A stretch of 64,000 bases of DNA from contig NZ_JAUYRV010000026.1 in the NCBI RefSeq assembly GCF_030696665.1, positions 62,001-126,000 of the forward strand. Reading direction: 5' to 3'. This DNA is from Novosphingobium sp. GTDB taxonomy: Bacteria > Pseudomonadota > Alphaproteobacteria > Sphingomonadales > Sphingomonadaceae. Of this stretch, positions 7,755 through 16,252 are shown piece by piece (position 1 is the stretch's first letter; each line of letters opens with the position of its first letter). The position numbers were made by a program, and so were the translations under genes. The notes below the pieces were generated by a model that was not told the origin of the DNA, made no database searches, and saw nothing but the letters and a program-made list of their open reading frames with translations.

Positions 7755-9151
7755 AGCTTGTAGGCCTTCCTGGCAAGGTTGTAGGACAGGTCTTGCGCCA
7801 GTTCAGCCGCTTCCCAGTCCTCGATGCGGTGTTCCATCACCAGTTCGGCAAGGAAGCCGCAGTCGATGCGGCGGGCCACGTCGTGGCGCGCGGGGATCGA
7901 CAGGAAGGCGCGGGTATCGTCGTTGAAGCCGACGGTGTTGTAGAAGCCCGCCGTCTCGGTGGTCATGTGGCGGAAGCGCTTCATGCCCTCGGGGCTGTCA
8001 TGGAACCACCATGCCGGGCCGAGCTTGAGGCAGGGATAGTGGCCCGCGAGCGGCGCGAGTTCGCGGGCGTAGGCGCTCTCGTCCAGCGTGAAGAGGATGA
8101 TCGAGAGGTTGCGGTCGTTGCCGAAACGGTCGAGCAGCGGCTTGAGCGCGTGGACAAAATCGGTGCGGGTGGGGATGTCCGCGCCTTTGTCTCGGCCAAA
8201 GCGTTCGAAGACGGCGGCGTTGTGGTTGCGGAAGCTGCCGGGGTGGATCTGCATGACGAGGCCATCGTCGATGCTCATGCCCGCCATCTCGGTCAGCATC
8301 TGGGCGCGGAACAGTTCTGCGTCGGCGGCTGAGCAACCGCCCGCGATGACGCGGCCAAACAGCGCCTCGGCTTCAGCAGGCGAGAGGTTGGCGGTGGCGG
8401 CGGTGGGGTGGCCGTGGTCGGTGCTGGTCGCGCCCATGCTTTTGAAGAAAGCGCGGCGGGTGCGGTGGGCGGCGAGGTATCCGCGCCACGTGAGGCAATC
8501 CTCGCCGGTCAGTTCGGTCAGCGAATCGAGGTTCGCGCGGAAGCCTTCGAAGTCCGGGTCCACCACCGGATCGGGGCGATAGGCGGTGATGACGCGGCCT
8601 TTCCAGCCCGACTGACGAATGGCAACGTGGTGTTCCAACGTGTCGATGGGGCTTTCTGTGGTGGCCAGCACTTCAAGGTTGTAGCGATCAAACAGCGCGC
8701 GGGGGCGGAATGAATCCGTGGCCAGCATCTCGGTGATCGTGTCGAAGTAAAGATCTGAAGTTTCTGCGCAAAGCTGCACGCCCATGCCGAACGCTTCGGC
8801 GAACACCCAATCGAGCCACATGCGCGAAGGCGTGCCCCGGAACAGCCAGTACGCTTGCGCAAACAGCCGCCACGCCGCGCGCGGATCGACGGTCTTGTTG
8901 CGCACGCCCAGGTCTTCCATCGCCACGCCCTGCGAATAGAGCATGCGGAAGACGTAGTGATCGGGCACCAGCAACAGGTCCGTGGCGTTGCCGAACGTCT
9001 CGTTACCCGCAAACCAGCGCGGATCGGTGTGGCCGTGCGGGCTGATGATCGGCAGGTCCCTGACGCTGGCATAAAGCTCCCGCGCCAACGCACGCACCGA
9101 GGGTTCGACCGGCAACAGGCGGTCGGGGTGTAAGTCCAGATTGCGGGGCAT
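7751..9151 (-). CDS. uxaC: Glucuronate (uronate) isomerase
   Basis: A 466-residue member of the UxaC family in the amidohydrolase superfamily; the usual length is about 470. The first-strand metal motif His39-Gly-His41 (SPHGHTDPRWF) and a long UxaC-like sequence (ETFGNATDLLLVPDHYVFRML) are clear. It isomerises D-glucuronate to D-fructuronate (and galacturonate to tagaturonate). It lies 28 bases after the GntR regulator and overlaps uxuB. No tagaturonate reductase or altronate dehydratase is present, so this copy appears dedicated to the glucuronate branch. Confidence 0.95.
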   Translation of the reverse strand: MPRNLDLHPDRLLPVEPSVRALARELYASVRDLPIISPHGHTDPRWFAGNETFGNATDLLLVPDHYVFRMLYSQGVAMEDLGVRNKTVDPRAAWRLFAQAYWLFRGTPSRMWLDWVFAEAFGMGVQLCAETSDLYFDTITEMLATDSFRPRALFDRYNLEVLATTESPIDTLEHHVAIRQSGWKGRVITAYRPDPVVDPDFEGFRANLDSLTELTGEDCLTWRGYLAAHRTRRAFFKSMGATSTDHGHPTAATANLSPAEAEALFGRVIAGGCSAADAELFRAQMLTEMAGMSIDDGLVMQIHPGSFRNHNAAVFERFGRDKGADIPTRTDFVHALKPLLDRFGNDRNLSIILFTLDESAYARELAPLAGHYPCLKLGPAWWFHDSPEGMKRFRHMTTETAGFYNTVGFNDDTRAFLSIPARHDVARRIDCGFLAELVMEHRIEDWEAAELAQDLSYNLARKAYKL

Positions 9152-9179
9152 TAGTCAGTCTTTCGGGTAGCGAAACATT

Positions 9180-9938
9180 TCAGGCCGTGGCGCGGGCATA
9201 GCGGTCACGGCGGGCCTGCGTCGCTTTGCGCGCTTCGGCCAGCGCACGTTCTTCGGTGGCAAAAAGCAGCCCTTCAAGTACGGCGGACAAGTGCGCGCGC
9301 ATTGCCGCGCGGGCCGCATTGGGATCGCGCGCGCGCAGCGCTTCAACCACTGCGGAATGTTCCTCGACCACAGGTTTGACATTCGCATGCCGCGCCTTTT
9401 CGTGCAGGAGAGCCGCTTCGGGCGATGAAGCGCGCAAGTCCCACAGGCGTTCGATGGCATTGAACACGGCCACGTTGCGCGTCGCGCGTGCGATCGCCAG
9501 ATGGAATTCCCGGTCGGCGCTTTCCGTACCGTTGGGATCCTGATTTTCCTCGGCAATGCGCTGCACCAGCAGTTCGATTTCGGCAACATCAGCATCGGTG
9601 ACCTGCGTTGCCGCCAGTGCAGCAGCCTCACCCTCAAACAGCAGGCGCGCCTCGGTCAACTCAAATGCGGTGACGTTGAAGCCCGGGCGATCTTCTTCAC
9701 CCGGCAGGCGCCTGACGTATGCACCCGAGCCGATGCGCACTTCGACCAGCCCTTGCACTTCAAGCGCGATGATTGCCTCGCGCACTGTCGGGCGGCTCAC
9801 TTCATAGCGGACCGCAAGGTCGCGTTCGGCCGGAAGGCGCGAACCAACCGGATAGCGCCCGCTGGAAAGTTCTACGAGCAGCGAACGCGCAAGATCCTGA
9901 TAAAGCCGATCGTTCGATTTGGTTGCTGCAAGAGCCAT
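9180..9938 (-). CDS. GntR/FadR-type (FCD) regulator of hexuronate genes
   Basis: A 252-residue FCD-subfamily GntR protein. The winged helix-turn-helix is at about residues 32-70 ([20 protein letters not shown], then VREAI). The all-helical C-terminal ligand domain carries the metal-site histidines His146, His194 and His216. Relatives such as UxuR and ExuR respond to fructuronate or glucuronate. It is the first gene of the uxaC-uxuB operon. An 11-bp site matching the FCD consensus TNGTNNNACNA lies 14 bases before its start, and similar sites precede manD, the GH2 gene and the esterase/receptor pair, so it is probably the local regulon repressor. The effector is inferred, not seen. Confidence 0.9.
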   Translation of the reverse strand: MALAATKSNDRLYQDLARSLLVELSSGRYPVGSRLPAERDLAVRYEVSRPTVREAIIALEVQGLVEVRIGSGAYVRRLPGEEDRPGFNVTAFELTEARLLFEGEAAALAATQVTDADVAEIELLVQRIAEENQDPNGTESADREFHLAIARATRNVAVFNAIERLWDLRASSPEAALLHEKARHANVKPVVEEHSAVVEALRARDPNAARAAMRAHLSAVLEGLLFATEERALAEARKATQARRDRYARATA

Positions 9939-9951
9939 TCGGGAAACTTTC

Positions 9952-9962
9952 TGGTAATACCA
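9952..9962. promoter_or_regulatory. GntR/FCD operator ahead of gntR-uxaC-uxuB
   Basis: TGGTAATACCA is a perfect dyad (TGGTA-A-TACCA) and fits the FCD-GntR consensus TNGTNNNACNA at every fixed position. It lies 14 bases upstream of the regulator's ATG, in the 104-base space shared with manD, where binding would block the leftward operon. Confidence 0.75.
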
Positions 9963-9973
9963 ATTCTCGGAAC

Positions 9974-9979
9974 TTGACA
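9974..9979 (+). promoter_or_regulatory. Candidate -35 box for manD-kdgK
   Basis: A consensus TTGACA lies 64 bases before the manD ATG. The region where the -10 box would fall (about 9997-10002) has no good match to TATAAT, but the operator at 10001-10011 begins there, as expected for a repressor-controlled start. Confidence 0.4.
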
Positions 9980-10000
9980 GACCGAAATCCGCGCGTCAAT

Positions 10001-10011
10001 CGGTCTTACCA
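10001..10011 (-). promoter_or_regulatory. GntR/FCD operator ahead of manD-kdgK
   Basis: Read on the minus strand the site is TGGTAAGACCG, one base off the TNGTNNNACNA consensus and close to the perfect copy at 9952. It sits 31 bases before the manD ATG and just downstream of the TTGACA at 9974, where binding would occlude transcription start. Confidence 0.65.
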
Positions 10012-10042
10012 CATCGTCAAAGTCAGCGCGAGTTCCTGTTCC

Positions 10043-11251
10043 ATGAAAATCACCGCCGCCCGAGTCATCGTCACCTGCCCGGGCCGGAACTTCGTGACGC
10101 TCAAAATCGAGACGGATCAGGGCGTCTATGGCATCGGCGACGCCACGCTGAACGGGCGCGAGCTGTCGGTCGTTGCCTACCTTCAGGAACATGTGGTGCC
10201 GTGCCTGATCGGGATGGACCCGCGCCGCATCGAGGATGTCTGGCAGTACCTGTATCGCGGGGCCTATTGGCGGCGCGGGCCGGTGACCATGCGCGCAATT
10301 GCGGCGGTCGATATGGCACTGTGGGATATCAAGGCCAAGATGGCCGGCATGCCACTTTACCAATTGCTTGGCGGGCGCAGCCGAGACGGGATCATGGTCT
10401 ATGGCCATGCCAACGGATCGGACATTGCCGAGACGGTCGACGCCGTCGGCCACTATATCGACATGGGCTACAAGGCGATCCGCGCGCAGACCGGGGTGCC
10501 CGGCGTGAAGGATGCCTACGGTGTCGGGCGCGGGAAGCTCTATTATGAACCCGCCGATGCCGCGCTTCCTTCGGTGACCGGCTGGGATACGCGCAAAGCG
10601 CTGAATTATGTGCCCAAACTGTTCGAAGAACTGCGCAAGACCTATGGCTTCGACCACCACCTCCTGCATGACGGACATCACCGCTACACGCCGCAGGAAG
10701 CAGCCAACCTTGGCAAGATGCTTGAACCGTATCAGCTGTTCTGGCTGGAAGACTGCACACCTGCCGAAAATCAGGAAGCGTTCAAACTGGTCCGCCAGCA
10801 CACCGTCACTCCGCTGGCGGTGGGTGAGATATTCAACACGATCTGGGATGCCAAGGATCTGATCCAGAACCAGCTGATCGACTATATCCGCGCCACCGTG
10901 GTGGGAGCAGGCGGGCTGACGCATCTGCGCCGCATTGCTGACTTTGCCAGCATGTATCAGGTCCGCACCGGCTGCCACGGCGCGACTGATCTGTCGCCCG
11001 TAACGATGGGCTGCGCGCTGCATTTCGACACATGGGTGCCCAACTTCGGCATTCAGGAATACATGCGCCACACTGATGAAACCGACGCCGTTTTCCCGCA
11101 CGACTACTGGTTCGACAAAGGCGAGTTGTTCGTCGGCGAAACCCCCGGTCACGGCGTTGACATCGATGAGGCGCTGGCGGCGAAGTATCCCTACAAGCCC
11201 GCCTATCTTCCGGTTGCCCGGCTGGAAGATGGTACGATGTGGAACTGGTGA
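10043..11251 (+). CDS. manD: D-mannonate dehydratase (enolase superfamily, ManD type)
   Basis: A 402-residue enolase-superfamily protein that dehydrates D-mannonate to 2-keto-3-deoxygluconate (KDG). Metal ligands fall at Asp210, Glu236 and Glu262, and the catalytic Arg147, Tyr159 and His212 are all present. These are the positions I recall for the structurally characterised N. aromaticivorans ManD, and the length is the same, so a high-efficiency enzyme is expected rather than a low-activity homologue. The frame opens upstream at 9773, but the ATG at 10043 ([14 protein letters not shown]) is the family start. It is followed two bases later by kdgK and divergent from gntR-uxaC-uxuB. It takes the place of the unrelated UxuA. 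Confidence 0.95.
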   Translation: MKITAARVIVTCPGRNFVTLKIETDQGVYGIGDATLNGRELSVVAYLQEHVVPCLIGMDPRRIEDVWQYLYRGAYWRRGPVTMRAIAAVDMALWDIKAKMAGMPLYQLLGGRSRDGIMVYGHANGSDIAETVDAVGHYIDMGYKAIRAQTGVPGVKDAYGVGRGKLYYEPADAALPSVTGWDTRKALNYVPKLFEELRKTYGFDHHLLHDGHHRYTPQEAANLGKMLEPYQLFWLEDCTPAENQEAFKLVRQHTVTPLAVGEIFNTIWDAKDLIQNQLIDYIRATVVGAGGLTHLRRIADFASMYQVRTGCHGATDLSPVTMGCALHFDTWVPNFGIQEYMRHTDETDAVFPHDYWFDKGELFVGETPGHGVDIDEALAAKYPYKPAYLPVARLEDGTMWNW

Positions 11252-11252
11252 G

Positions 11253-12173
11253 ATGACGAGGACCGTATTCGTCGGGGAGGCCATGTTGGAACTGTCGCAG
11301 GATGGATCCAACTGGCGGCTTGGCTATGGCGGCGATACGCTGAACACCGCGATCCATCTGGCGCGTGCGGGGATTGAAACGGCCTATCTCACAGCGCTCG
11401 GCACTGATCCCTTCAGTGCGGATCTGAAGGCGCGCTGGGCGGCTGAAGGACTGGACACAGGCCTCGTGCTGTCGGACCCTGCGCGAAATCCGGGGCTTTA
11501 TGCGATCACCTGTGACGAAGGTGGCGAACGCAGTTTCACCTACTGGCGGGGCGAAAGCGCCGCGCGGGAAATGTTCGCGTGCGAAGGAATCAAACCGGCA
11601 CTGGAACGCGCGGCGAGCGCTGACATTCTCGGTTTTTCGCTGATCACCTTGGCGATCCTGCCCGAAACTGGCCGCCTTGCGCTATTGAATCTTGCCCGAA
11701 CAGTGGCCGATCGCGGCGGCATGGTTGTCTTTGATGGCAACTATCGTCCGCGCTTGTGGCCAGACCGGGCAGAGGCGATGCGGTGCCGCGACGCCGCCAT
11801 TGCAGCCTCGACCGTCGGTTTGCCCACGCTGGAAGACGAAAGCGCGCTTTCTGGCGAAACGTCCGGTGCCGCAGTGGCCAGCCATTGGGCCAGCCTTGGC
11901 TGCCGACAAGTGGTGGTCAAACTCGGAGCCTTGGGCGCGCACCTTCCGGACGGCACGGTCATTCCGCCGCCCGAAGTGCTCCGGCCCGTGGACACATCGG
12001 GCGCAGGCGATGCTTTCAATGGCGGTTTCCTTGCCGCACTGGCCGGTGGTGGATCAGTCGCCGATGCGGTGATGGCGGGTCATCGCCTTGCCGGATGGTG
12101 CATCATGCATCGCGGCGCGATTCCGCCGAGGCGCGATCCTGGCCGCAAAGCATTTCCCGAACGTACGGTTTAA
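11253..12173 (+). CDS. kdgK: 2-keto-3-deoxygluconate kinase (PfkB family)
   Basis: A 306-residue PfkB/ribokinase-family sugar kinase. The N-terminal GGDTLNTAIHLARAG motif binds the sugar, and the signature DTSGAGDAFNGGF at about residues 247-259 includes the catalytic base Asp253. It phosphorylates KDG to KDPG, the last step of the hexuronate route before KDPG aldolase, which is not in the window and presumably comes from the Entner-Doudoroff genes elsewhere. The ATG at 11253 is two bases after the manD stop, so the two are co-transcribed. Its stop overlaps the convergent transporter stop by four bases. Confidence 0.93.
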   Translation: MTRTVFVGEAMLELSQDGSNWRLGYGGDTLNTAIHLARAGIETAYLTALGTDPFSADLKARWAAEGLDTGLVLSDPARNPGLYAITCDEGGERSFTYWRGESAAREMFACEGIKPALERAASADILGFSLITLAILPETGRLALLNLARTVADRGGMVVFDGNYRPRLWPDRAEAMRCRDAAIAASTVGLPTLEDESALSGETSGAAVASHWASLGCRQVVVKLGALGAHLPDGTVIPPPEVLRPVDTSGAGDAFNGGFLAALAGGGSVADAVMAGHRLAGWCIMHRGAIPPRRDPGRKAFPERTV

Positions 12174-13408
12174 GCCTTGCGTTCGCGCAGCAGGCTCCAC
12201 AGCACCACCGCAGCCAGCAGATCCAGCGCAGCCAGCGCGACGAACAGCGGGTTGTAGCCAAACACGTCTGCGCTCTGCCCGATCAGCAGCGTAAACAGCA
12301 TGCCGCCGATCCACGCCGAAGTGCCCGCCATGCCGCTCGCCGTGCCGACAGTACGGCTGTCGAACACGTCGGCGCACAGCGTGATCAGCGCGCCGTTCAG
12401 CATCTGGTGGGCAAAGCCGCCGATGCAGAACAGGGCAATCGCCATGCCCGGCGTCGTGGCAAGGCCGATGCAGGCGGGGCCGACCATGCAGATTGCACCC
12501 AGCGTCATCGTGATCTTGCGCGATGACAGCAAGGATTTGCCTCGGGCCATCAACCACGGCGGCAGCAGTCCTGCAGCAAGGCTTCCGAAATCGGCAGCAA
12601 GGAACGGAAGCCACGCCCACAGCGCAATGGATTTGAGGTCCAGCTTCCACACCGCCACCAGATAGAGCGGGATGAAGAAGTTGAAAGTCTGCCACGCCGG
12701 CTCCGCCAGAAAGCGCGGCACGGCAATGGCCCAGAAGGAACGGCTGCGCAGAACGTCGCCTTTGGTCGCAGGCTTGGTGGCATCGGGCTGGTTCATGGCT
12801 GCGATGGCGTCCCGCTCTGCTTGCGACAGCCGGGGATGAACTGCCGGATCGCGATAGCCCCACCACCACATCCCGGCCCAGACAAGGCTCAGCGCGCCGG
12901 TCACGATAAACGCCGACTGCCAGTTCCATGCAAGGATGCAGAAGGCCACCAGCGGCGGGGCAATCATGTTGCCTACGCTCGTGCCCATCTGGAACAGGCT
13001 GGTGGCCAGCGGGCGTTCCTTTGGCGGGAACCACTGCGCCACGGTCTTGGTGCCTGCCGGTATTGCCGCAGCCTCGCTTGCGCCAAGCAACGAGCGGAAA
13101 AACGCAAGGCTCATCCAGCCCGTGGCAAAGGCATGGGCCATGTTGCTCAATGCCCAGCCAACCGCAAACAGGAAGAAGCCTAGCCGCGTGCCCAGTGCAT
13201 CAAGCACCGCGCCGGCAACCGTCTGCATCACCGTGTAGCTGGCCTGAAACGCCAGCACGACCCAACTGTACTGCTCGGTGCTCATCGCAAATTCGGCTTT
13301 GAGCGTGGGTGCCGCCACCGACAGCGTCGAGCGCGCAAGGTAGTTGAGGATCGTGCCAAGCGTGATCAGCGCGATGATCCACCACCGCAGCGGAAGTTTC
13401 CTGAGCAT
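12170..13408 (-). CDS. exuT: Hexuronate-type MFS transporter (anion:cation symporter family)
   Basis: A 412-residue 12-helix MFS permease starting MLRKLPLRWWIIALITLGTI, the usual opening of ExuT/GudP-type symporters. The first-loop segment LNYLARSTLSVAAPTLKAEF and the motif SLLGASEAAAIPAGTKTVAQ match this family, which moves hexuronates and hexarates with protons. The ATG at 13408 is chosen over the upstream open frame because it begins at the cytoplasmic Lys/Arg-rich leader. It follows the exported GH2 enzyme by 25 bases on the same strand, which fits import of glucuronate released in the periplasm. Substrate is inferred from the locus. Confidence 0.85.
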   Translation of the reverse strand: MLRKLPLRWWIIALITLGTILNYLARSTLSVAAPTLKAEFAMSTEQYSWVVLAFQASYTVMQTVAGAVLDALGTRLGFFLFAVGWALSNMAHAFATGWMSLAFFRSLLGASEAAAIPAGTKTVAQWFPPKERPLATSLFQMGTSVGNMIAPPLVAFCILAWNWQSAFIVTGALSLVWAGMWWWGYRDPAVHPRLSQAERDAIAAMNQPDATKPATKGDVLRSRSFWAIAVPRFLAEPAWQTFNFFIPLYLVAVWKLDLKSIALWAWLPFLAADFGSLAAGLLPPWLMARGKSLLSSRKITMTLGAICMVGPACIGLATTPGMAIALFCIGGFAHQMLNGALITLCADVFDSRTVGTASGMAGTSAWIGGMLFTLLIGQSADVFGYNPLFVALAALDLLAAVVLWSLLRERKA

Positions 13409-13433
13409 GTGTTGTTTCCGTTGCGTCAGCAGA

Positions 13434-16130
13434 TCAGCGCAGCCGCTCAATCTCGATCATCGAGACCCGGGCATCGCCGGTGCCTGCTGTGAAATCCAGC
13501 GCAAGACCGCCCTTGGCCTTGACCGTGAAGGTCTTTGCTTCGGCCACAGCACCTGCAGCCGGTGTGGCAGGCTGGAATTTGCGCAGCACCGCCTTCCTGC
13601 CGATCGTCACGTCGAATGTGCCGGGTTTCTGCGTCGAAGGCGTCGCGAACCACAGGGTCACACGGTAGCGGCCATCCGCCACCGGCACGCGATAGGCAAA
13701 GCTGCCGGTACGAAACGTGGCCAGTGCTTCACGCTCCTGCGTTCCGGTGATCACGGCAGGAACCGAAGGTTTGCCATAGTTGGCGGGTATGTCGAGCGAG
13801 CCGACATCGCCGCCCTCGAACCAGTTGTCCGAGCCAAGCACGCGATCGTTGCCTTTCCCGGCCACAAGCGTGCCGGTGTCGATCACCATGTGGCGCTTTG
13901 TCAGCGGAGCCAGTGTCCACGCGGCGGTGTCTTCGATCTGACCGCCCGCATGCGTGCCCCGTGCGACAAGGGCATTGGCGCCTTCGTCCAGCGCCACGGC
14001 GTTCCAGACGCAGATCTTCTGCGGGCAATCGCTTTTGACGCCCATCGAACGCCCGTTAACCAGCAGTTCGGTGCTCGCCGTGTTGCTGTAAACCTTCACG
14101 TCCGTCACCGGATAGGCGCGTGCGGCATAGCGCTTCGACGTGATGTGGACCATCGGTGCCGGGTTCCAGTTCGCCTTGTAGAAATAGTAGGCGTCCTTGC
14201 GGGTCTTGTGATCGTAGGCGACAAGGCCCTTGGTGTTGATGTCCTGCGCATCACCTTCGGTGCGGACGGTTGTGGCAAAGTCGAACGAATTCCACAGCCA
14301 GGTGGCATAGAGCCAGGGCCGCGCATCTAGCTGCGCCAGTGCGGTTTCGTGGATATAGCTTTCGTATTCCTCGGGCTGCGCCGCCCCGCGTGAATCCACC
14401 GGCGCGCCCAGCACGTTGTCAGTGTGGATCGTCAGCGCACCGCCCGCGCCATATTCGGTCACGGCCAGCGGCTGGTCCGGACGCTTTGCACGCAGTCCGT
14501 CCAAATGCCCTCCAAGGTCGCCCGCCTGCCCGAAATACCAGCCAAAGTAACGGTTTGCGCCGCCAAGGTCAGCCGCCGGTGCGGTGATCGGAATTTCGAT
14601 GTCCGATCCAAACAGGCGTCCCTCGCAGCAGGTGGCCAGCGCGGTCGGGCGCGAAGGGTCTTCCTTCTTCGCCAATGCGTGCAATTCGTCCAGCAGGGGC
14701 AGGGGATTGATGTCCTTGCCGTCGGCACCGCCGGTAAGGAAGGCCGGGAGGGAATTGCCGAAATCGACCTCGTTGGCGATGCCCCAGATGGCGGATGCTG
14801 CGTGGTTCTGGTTCTGGCGGATAAGTTCGGTCAGTTGTGATTTGGCATTGGCGACAAAAGCAGGATCGGCCTCGCGCTTGCCCCCCAGCGTCCACATCGA
14901 GACCAGCGGGATCTCGTCCCACACCACGATTCCGGCACGGTCGGCAAGGTCGTGAATGTCCTGCCCATGCTGGTAGTGCGTTAGCCGGATAGAGTTGGCA
15001 CCCATCTCGCGGATCGTGGCGACGTCTTGCGCAACGTCACTGCGTGAAATCGCCCAGCCTTTGCTGTCGCGATCCTGGTGATAGCCGACGCCTCTGAGGC
15101 GATAGGACTGGCCGTTGAGGAAAAAGCCTTGGGCCGGGTCGAATGCCATCGTGCGGACGCCAAAGGGCTGGCGCAAGGCGTCAGTCACCTGTCCGTTGGC
15201 CTCGGAAAGCTGGACCACCAGATCGTACAGGTAAGGGTCGGTTGTACCGTGCCAGAGGTGGGGGTTCGACACGGTGAGCTTTGCGCTGACGTTGCCGACT
15301 TTGCCCGCAGCAAATGTGGCGGGGATCATGGTGGAGGCGGCTTCGCGGCCCTCGCGGTCAACCAGCGCAATCTTGATCATGGCCTTTGTTGGACGCGCGC
15401 CATCGTTGGCCACCTTCACCGCAACATCTACAACTGCCTGCTGTGCATTGGCCGATAGGGTCGTTCCGCGCACGCCCGGCCCTCCGGAATCGGCCATATC
15501 GATATGCAGCAGTGCGGTGGTGACAAGGCGAACGGGGCGATACAGCCCGCCGTGCACAAAGAAGTCACCGGTCAGCGGCAGGATGTCTGCCGTGGCACCG
15601 GCAGCCTTGGGTTGGCTGCTGTCAACGCGGACCACAAGCACGTTGTCGTTGCCGGGGCGCATTGCCGATGTAGCATCAAGCCGGAAGCGTGAGAAACCGC
15701 CACGGTGCTCTCCCAGATACGTCCCGTTGAGCCACACCTTGGCGGTGCGGCTGGCGGCGTCGAATTCCAGCCACTGGCGCTTGCCCGCGCTGCCCGCTGG
15801 CGCGGCAAAGTGCAGGCGATACCAGCCGATGCCCTGCCGCTTGTTCACGGTGGCGGGCGTATTGGCACCGCCAAGGTTGTGATGATAGTACCCCACACGG
15901 TTCCACGTATGCGGCACGGATACGGCCTCCCACGCAAGGTCACCGAAATCCGGAGCCACTGCTTCGGGAACATCGCCATTGAAGAAACGCCAGCCGGAAT
16001 CCAGCTCCACAACCGCGCGCGTGTCCTGCGCAAGGACCGGAACTGCGGCGAAAGTGACCGCCAAAGCCGATGCGGCCAACAGCATCGGACGCATCACATT
16101 CCTGCGCCGAACTGACGAAAACGTAGGCAT
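13434..16130 (-). CDS. Exported GH2 glycosidase, probable beta-glucuronidase, with C-terminal malectin-like domain
   Basis: An 898-residue GH2 enzyme. A signal peptide (about residues 1-34, ending PVLA), a sugar-binding jelly roll, an Ig-like domain and a TIM barrel are followed by a beta-sandwich and a C-terminal malectin-like carbohydrate-binding region. The acid/base Asn453-Glu454 (IANEVDF) and nucleophile Glu559 (AVTEYGAGG) are intact. An Asn-x-Lys-Gly motif (N632, K634, G635) resembles the one beta-glucuronidases use to hold the uronate carboxylate, though related GH2 galactosidases can also carry it. Start at 16130 has GGAGAAG; an alternative ATG at 16094 also has a site. Context in a glucuronate regulon favours glucuronidase over galactosidase. 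Confidence 0.85.
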   Translation of the reverse strand: MPTFSSVRRRNVMRPMLLAASALAVTFAAVPVLAQDTRAVVELDSGWRFFNGDVPEAVAPDFGDLAWEAVSVPHTWNRVGYYHHNLGGANTPATVNKRQGIGWYRLHFAAPAGSAGKRQWLEFDAASRTAKVWLNGTYLGEHRGGFSRFRLDATSAMRPGNDNVLVVRVDSSQPKAAGATADILPLTGDFFVHGGLYRPVRLVTTALLHIDMADSGGPGVRGTTLSANAQQAVVDVAVKVANDGARPTKAMIKIALVDREGREAASTMIPATFAAGKVGNVSAKLTVSNPHLWHGTTDPYLYDLVVQLSEANGQVTDALRQPFGVRTMAFDPAQGFFLNGQSYRLRGVGYHQDRDSKGWAISRSDVAQDVATIREMGANSIRLTHYQHGQDIHDLADRAGIVVWDEIPLVSMWTLGGKREADPAFVANAKSQLTELIRQNQNHAASAIWGIANEVDFGNSLPAFLTGGADGKDINPLPLLDELHALAKKEDPSRPTALATCCEGRLFGSDIEIPITAPAADLGGANRYFGWYFGQAGDLGGHLDGLRAKRPDQPLAVTEYGAGGALTIHTDNVLGAPVDSRGAAQPEEYESYIHETALAQLDARPWLYATWLWNSFDFATTVRTEGDAQDINTKGLVAYDHKTRKDAYYFYKANWNPAPMVHITSKRYAARAYPVTDVKVYSNTASTELLVNGRSMGVKSDCPQKICVWNAVALDEGANALVARGTHAGGQIEDTAAWTLAPLTKRHMVIDTGTLVAGKGNDRVLGSDNWFEGGDVGSLDIPANYGKPSVPAVITGTQEREALATFRTGSFAYRVPVADGRYRVTLWFATPSTQKPGTFDVTIGRKAVLRKFQPATPAAGAVAEAKTFTVKAKGGLALDFTAGTGDARVSMIEIERLR

Positions 16131-16157
16131 CCTGGCTTCTCCGGCGTCACCTGATTT

Positions 16158-16168
16158 TGGTAAGTCCG
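16158..16168 (+). promoter_or_regulatory. Probable GntR operator ahead of the GH2 gene
   Basis: TGGTAAGTCCG matches TNGTNNNACNA at 9 of 11 bases and shares TGGTAAG with the other copies. It lies 28 bases before the chosen start of the GH2 gene and is the second copy in the 122-base gap after the esterase gene. Confidence 0.5.
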
Positions 16169-16224
16169 ATTTGTGGAGGAATTCATGCGGCTTTGCAAGA
16201 TGCGTTCGTGGATTCAAGAAGATT

Positions 16225-16235
16225 TGGTAAGACAG
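16225..16235 (+). promoter_or_regulatory. Probable GntR operator between esterase and GH2 genes
   Basis: TGGTAAGACAG matches the FCD consensus at all but the last base. It is 67 bases from the copy at 16158. The pair suggests the GH2-MFS genes have their own regulated promoter rather than relying on readthrough from the esterase gene. Confidence 0.5.
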
Positions 16236-16252
16236 GTGGCGTTGCCCGTCGC

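Noticed and set aside
9872..11311. 479-residue open frame opposite manD
   Set aside because: It covers a gene whose active-site residues are all confirmed on the other strand, and shows no motif of its own.
12054..13034. 326-residue frame on the same strand as the MFS transporter
   Set aside because: It is an alternative phase of the transporter gene with an Arg/Cys-rich composition.
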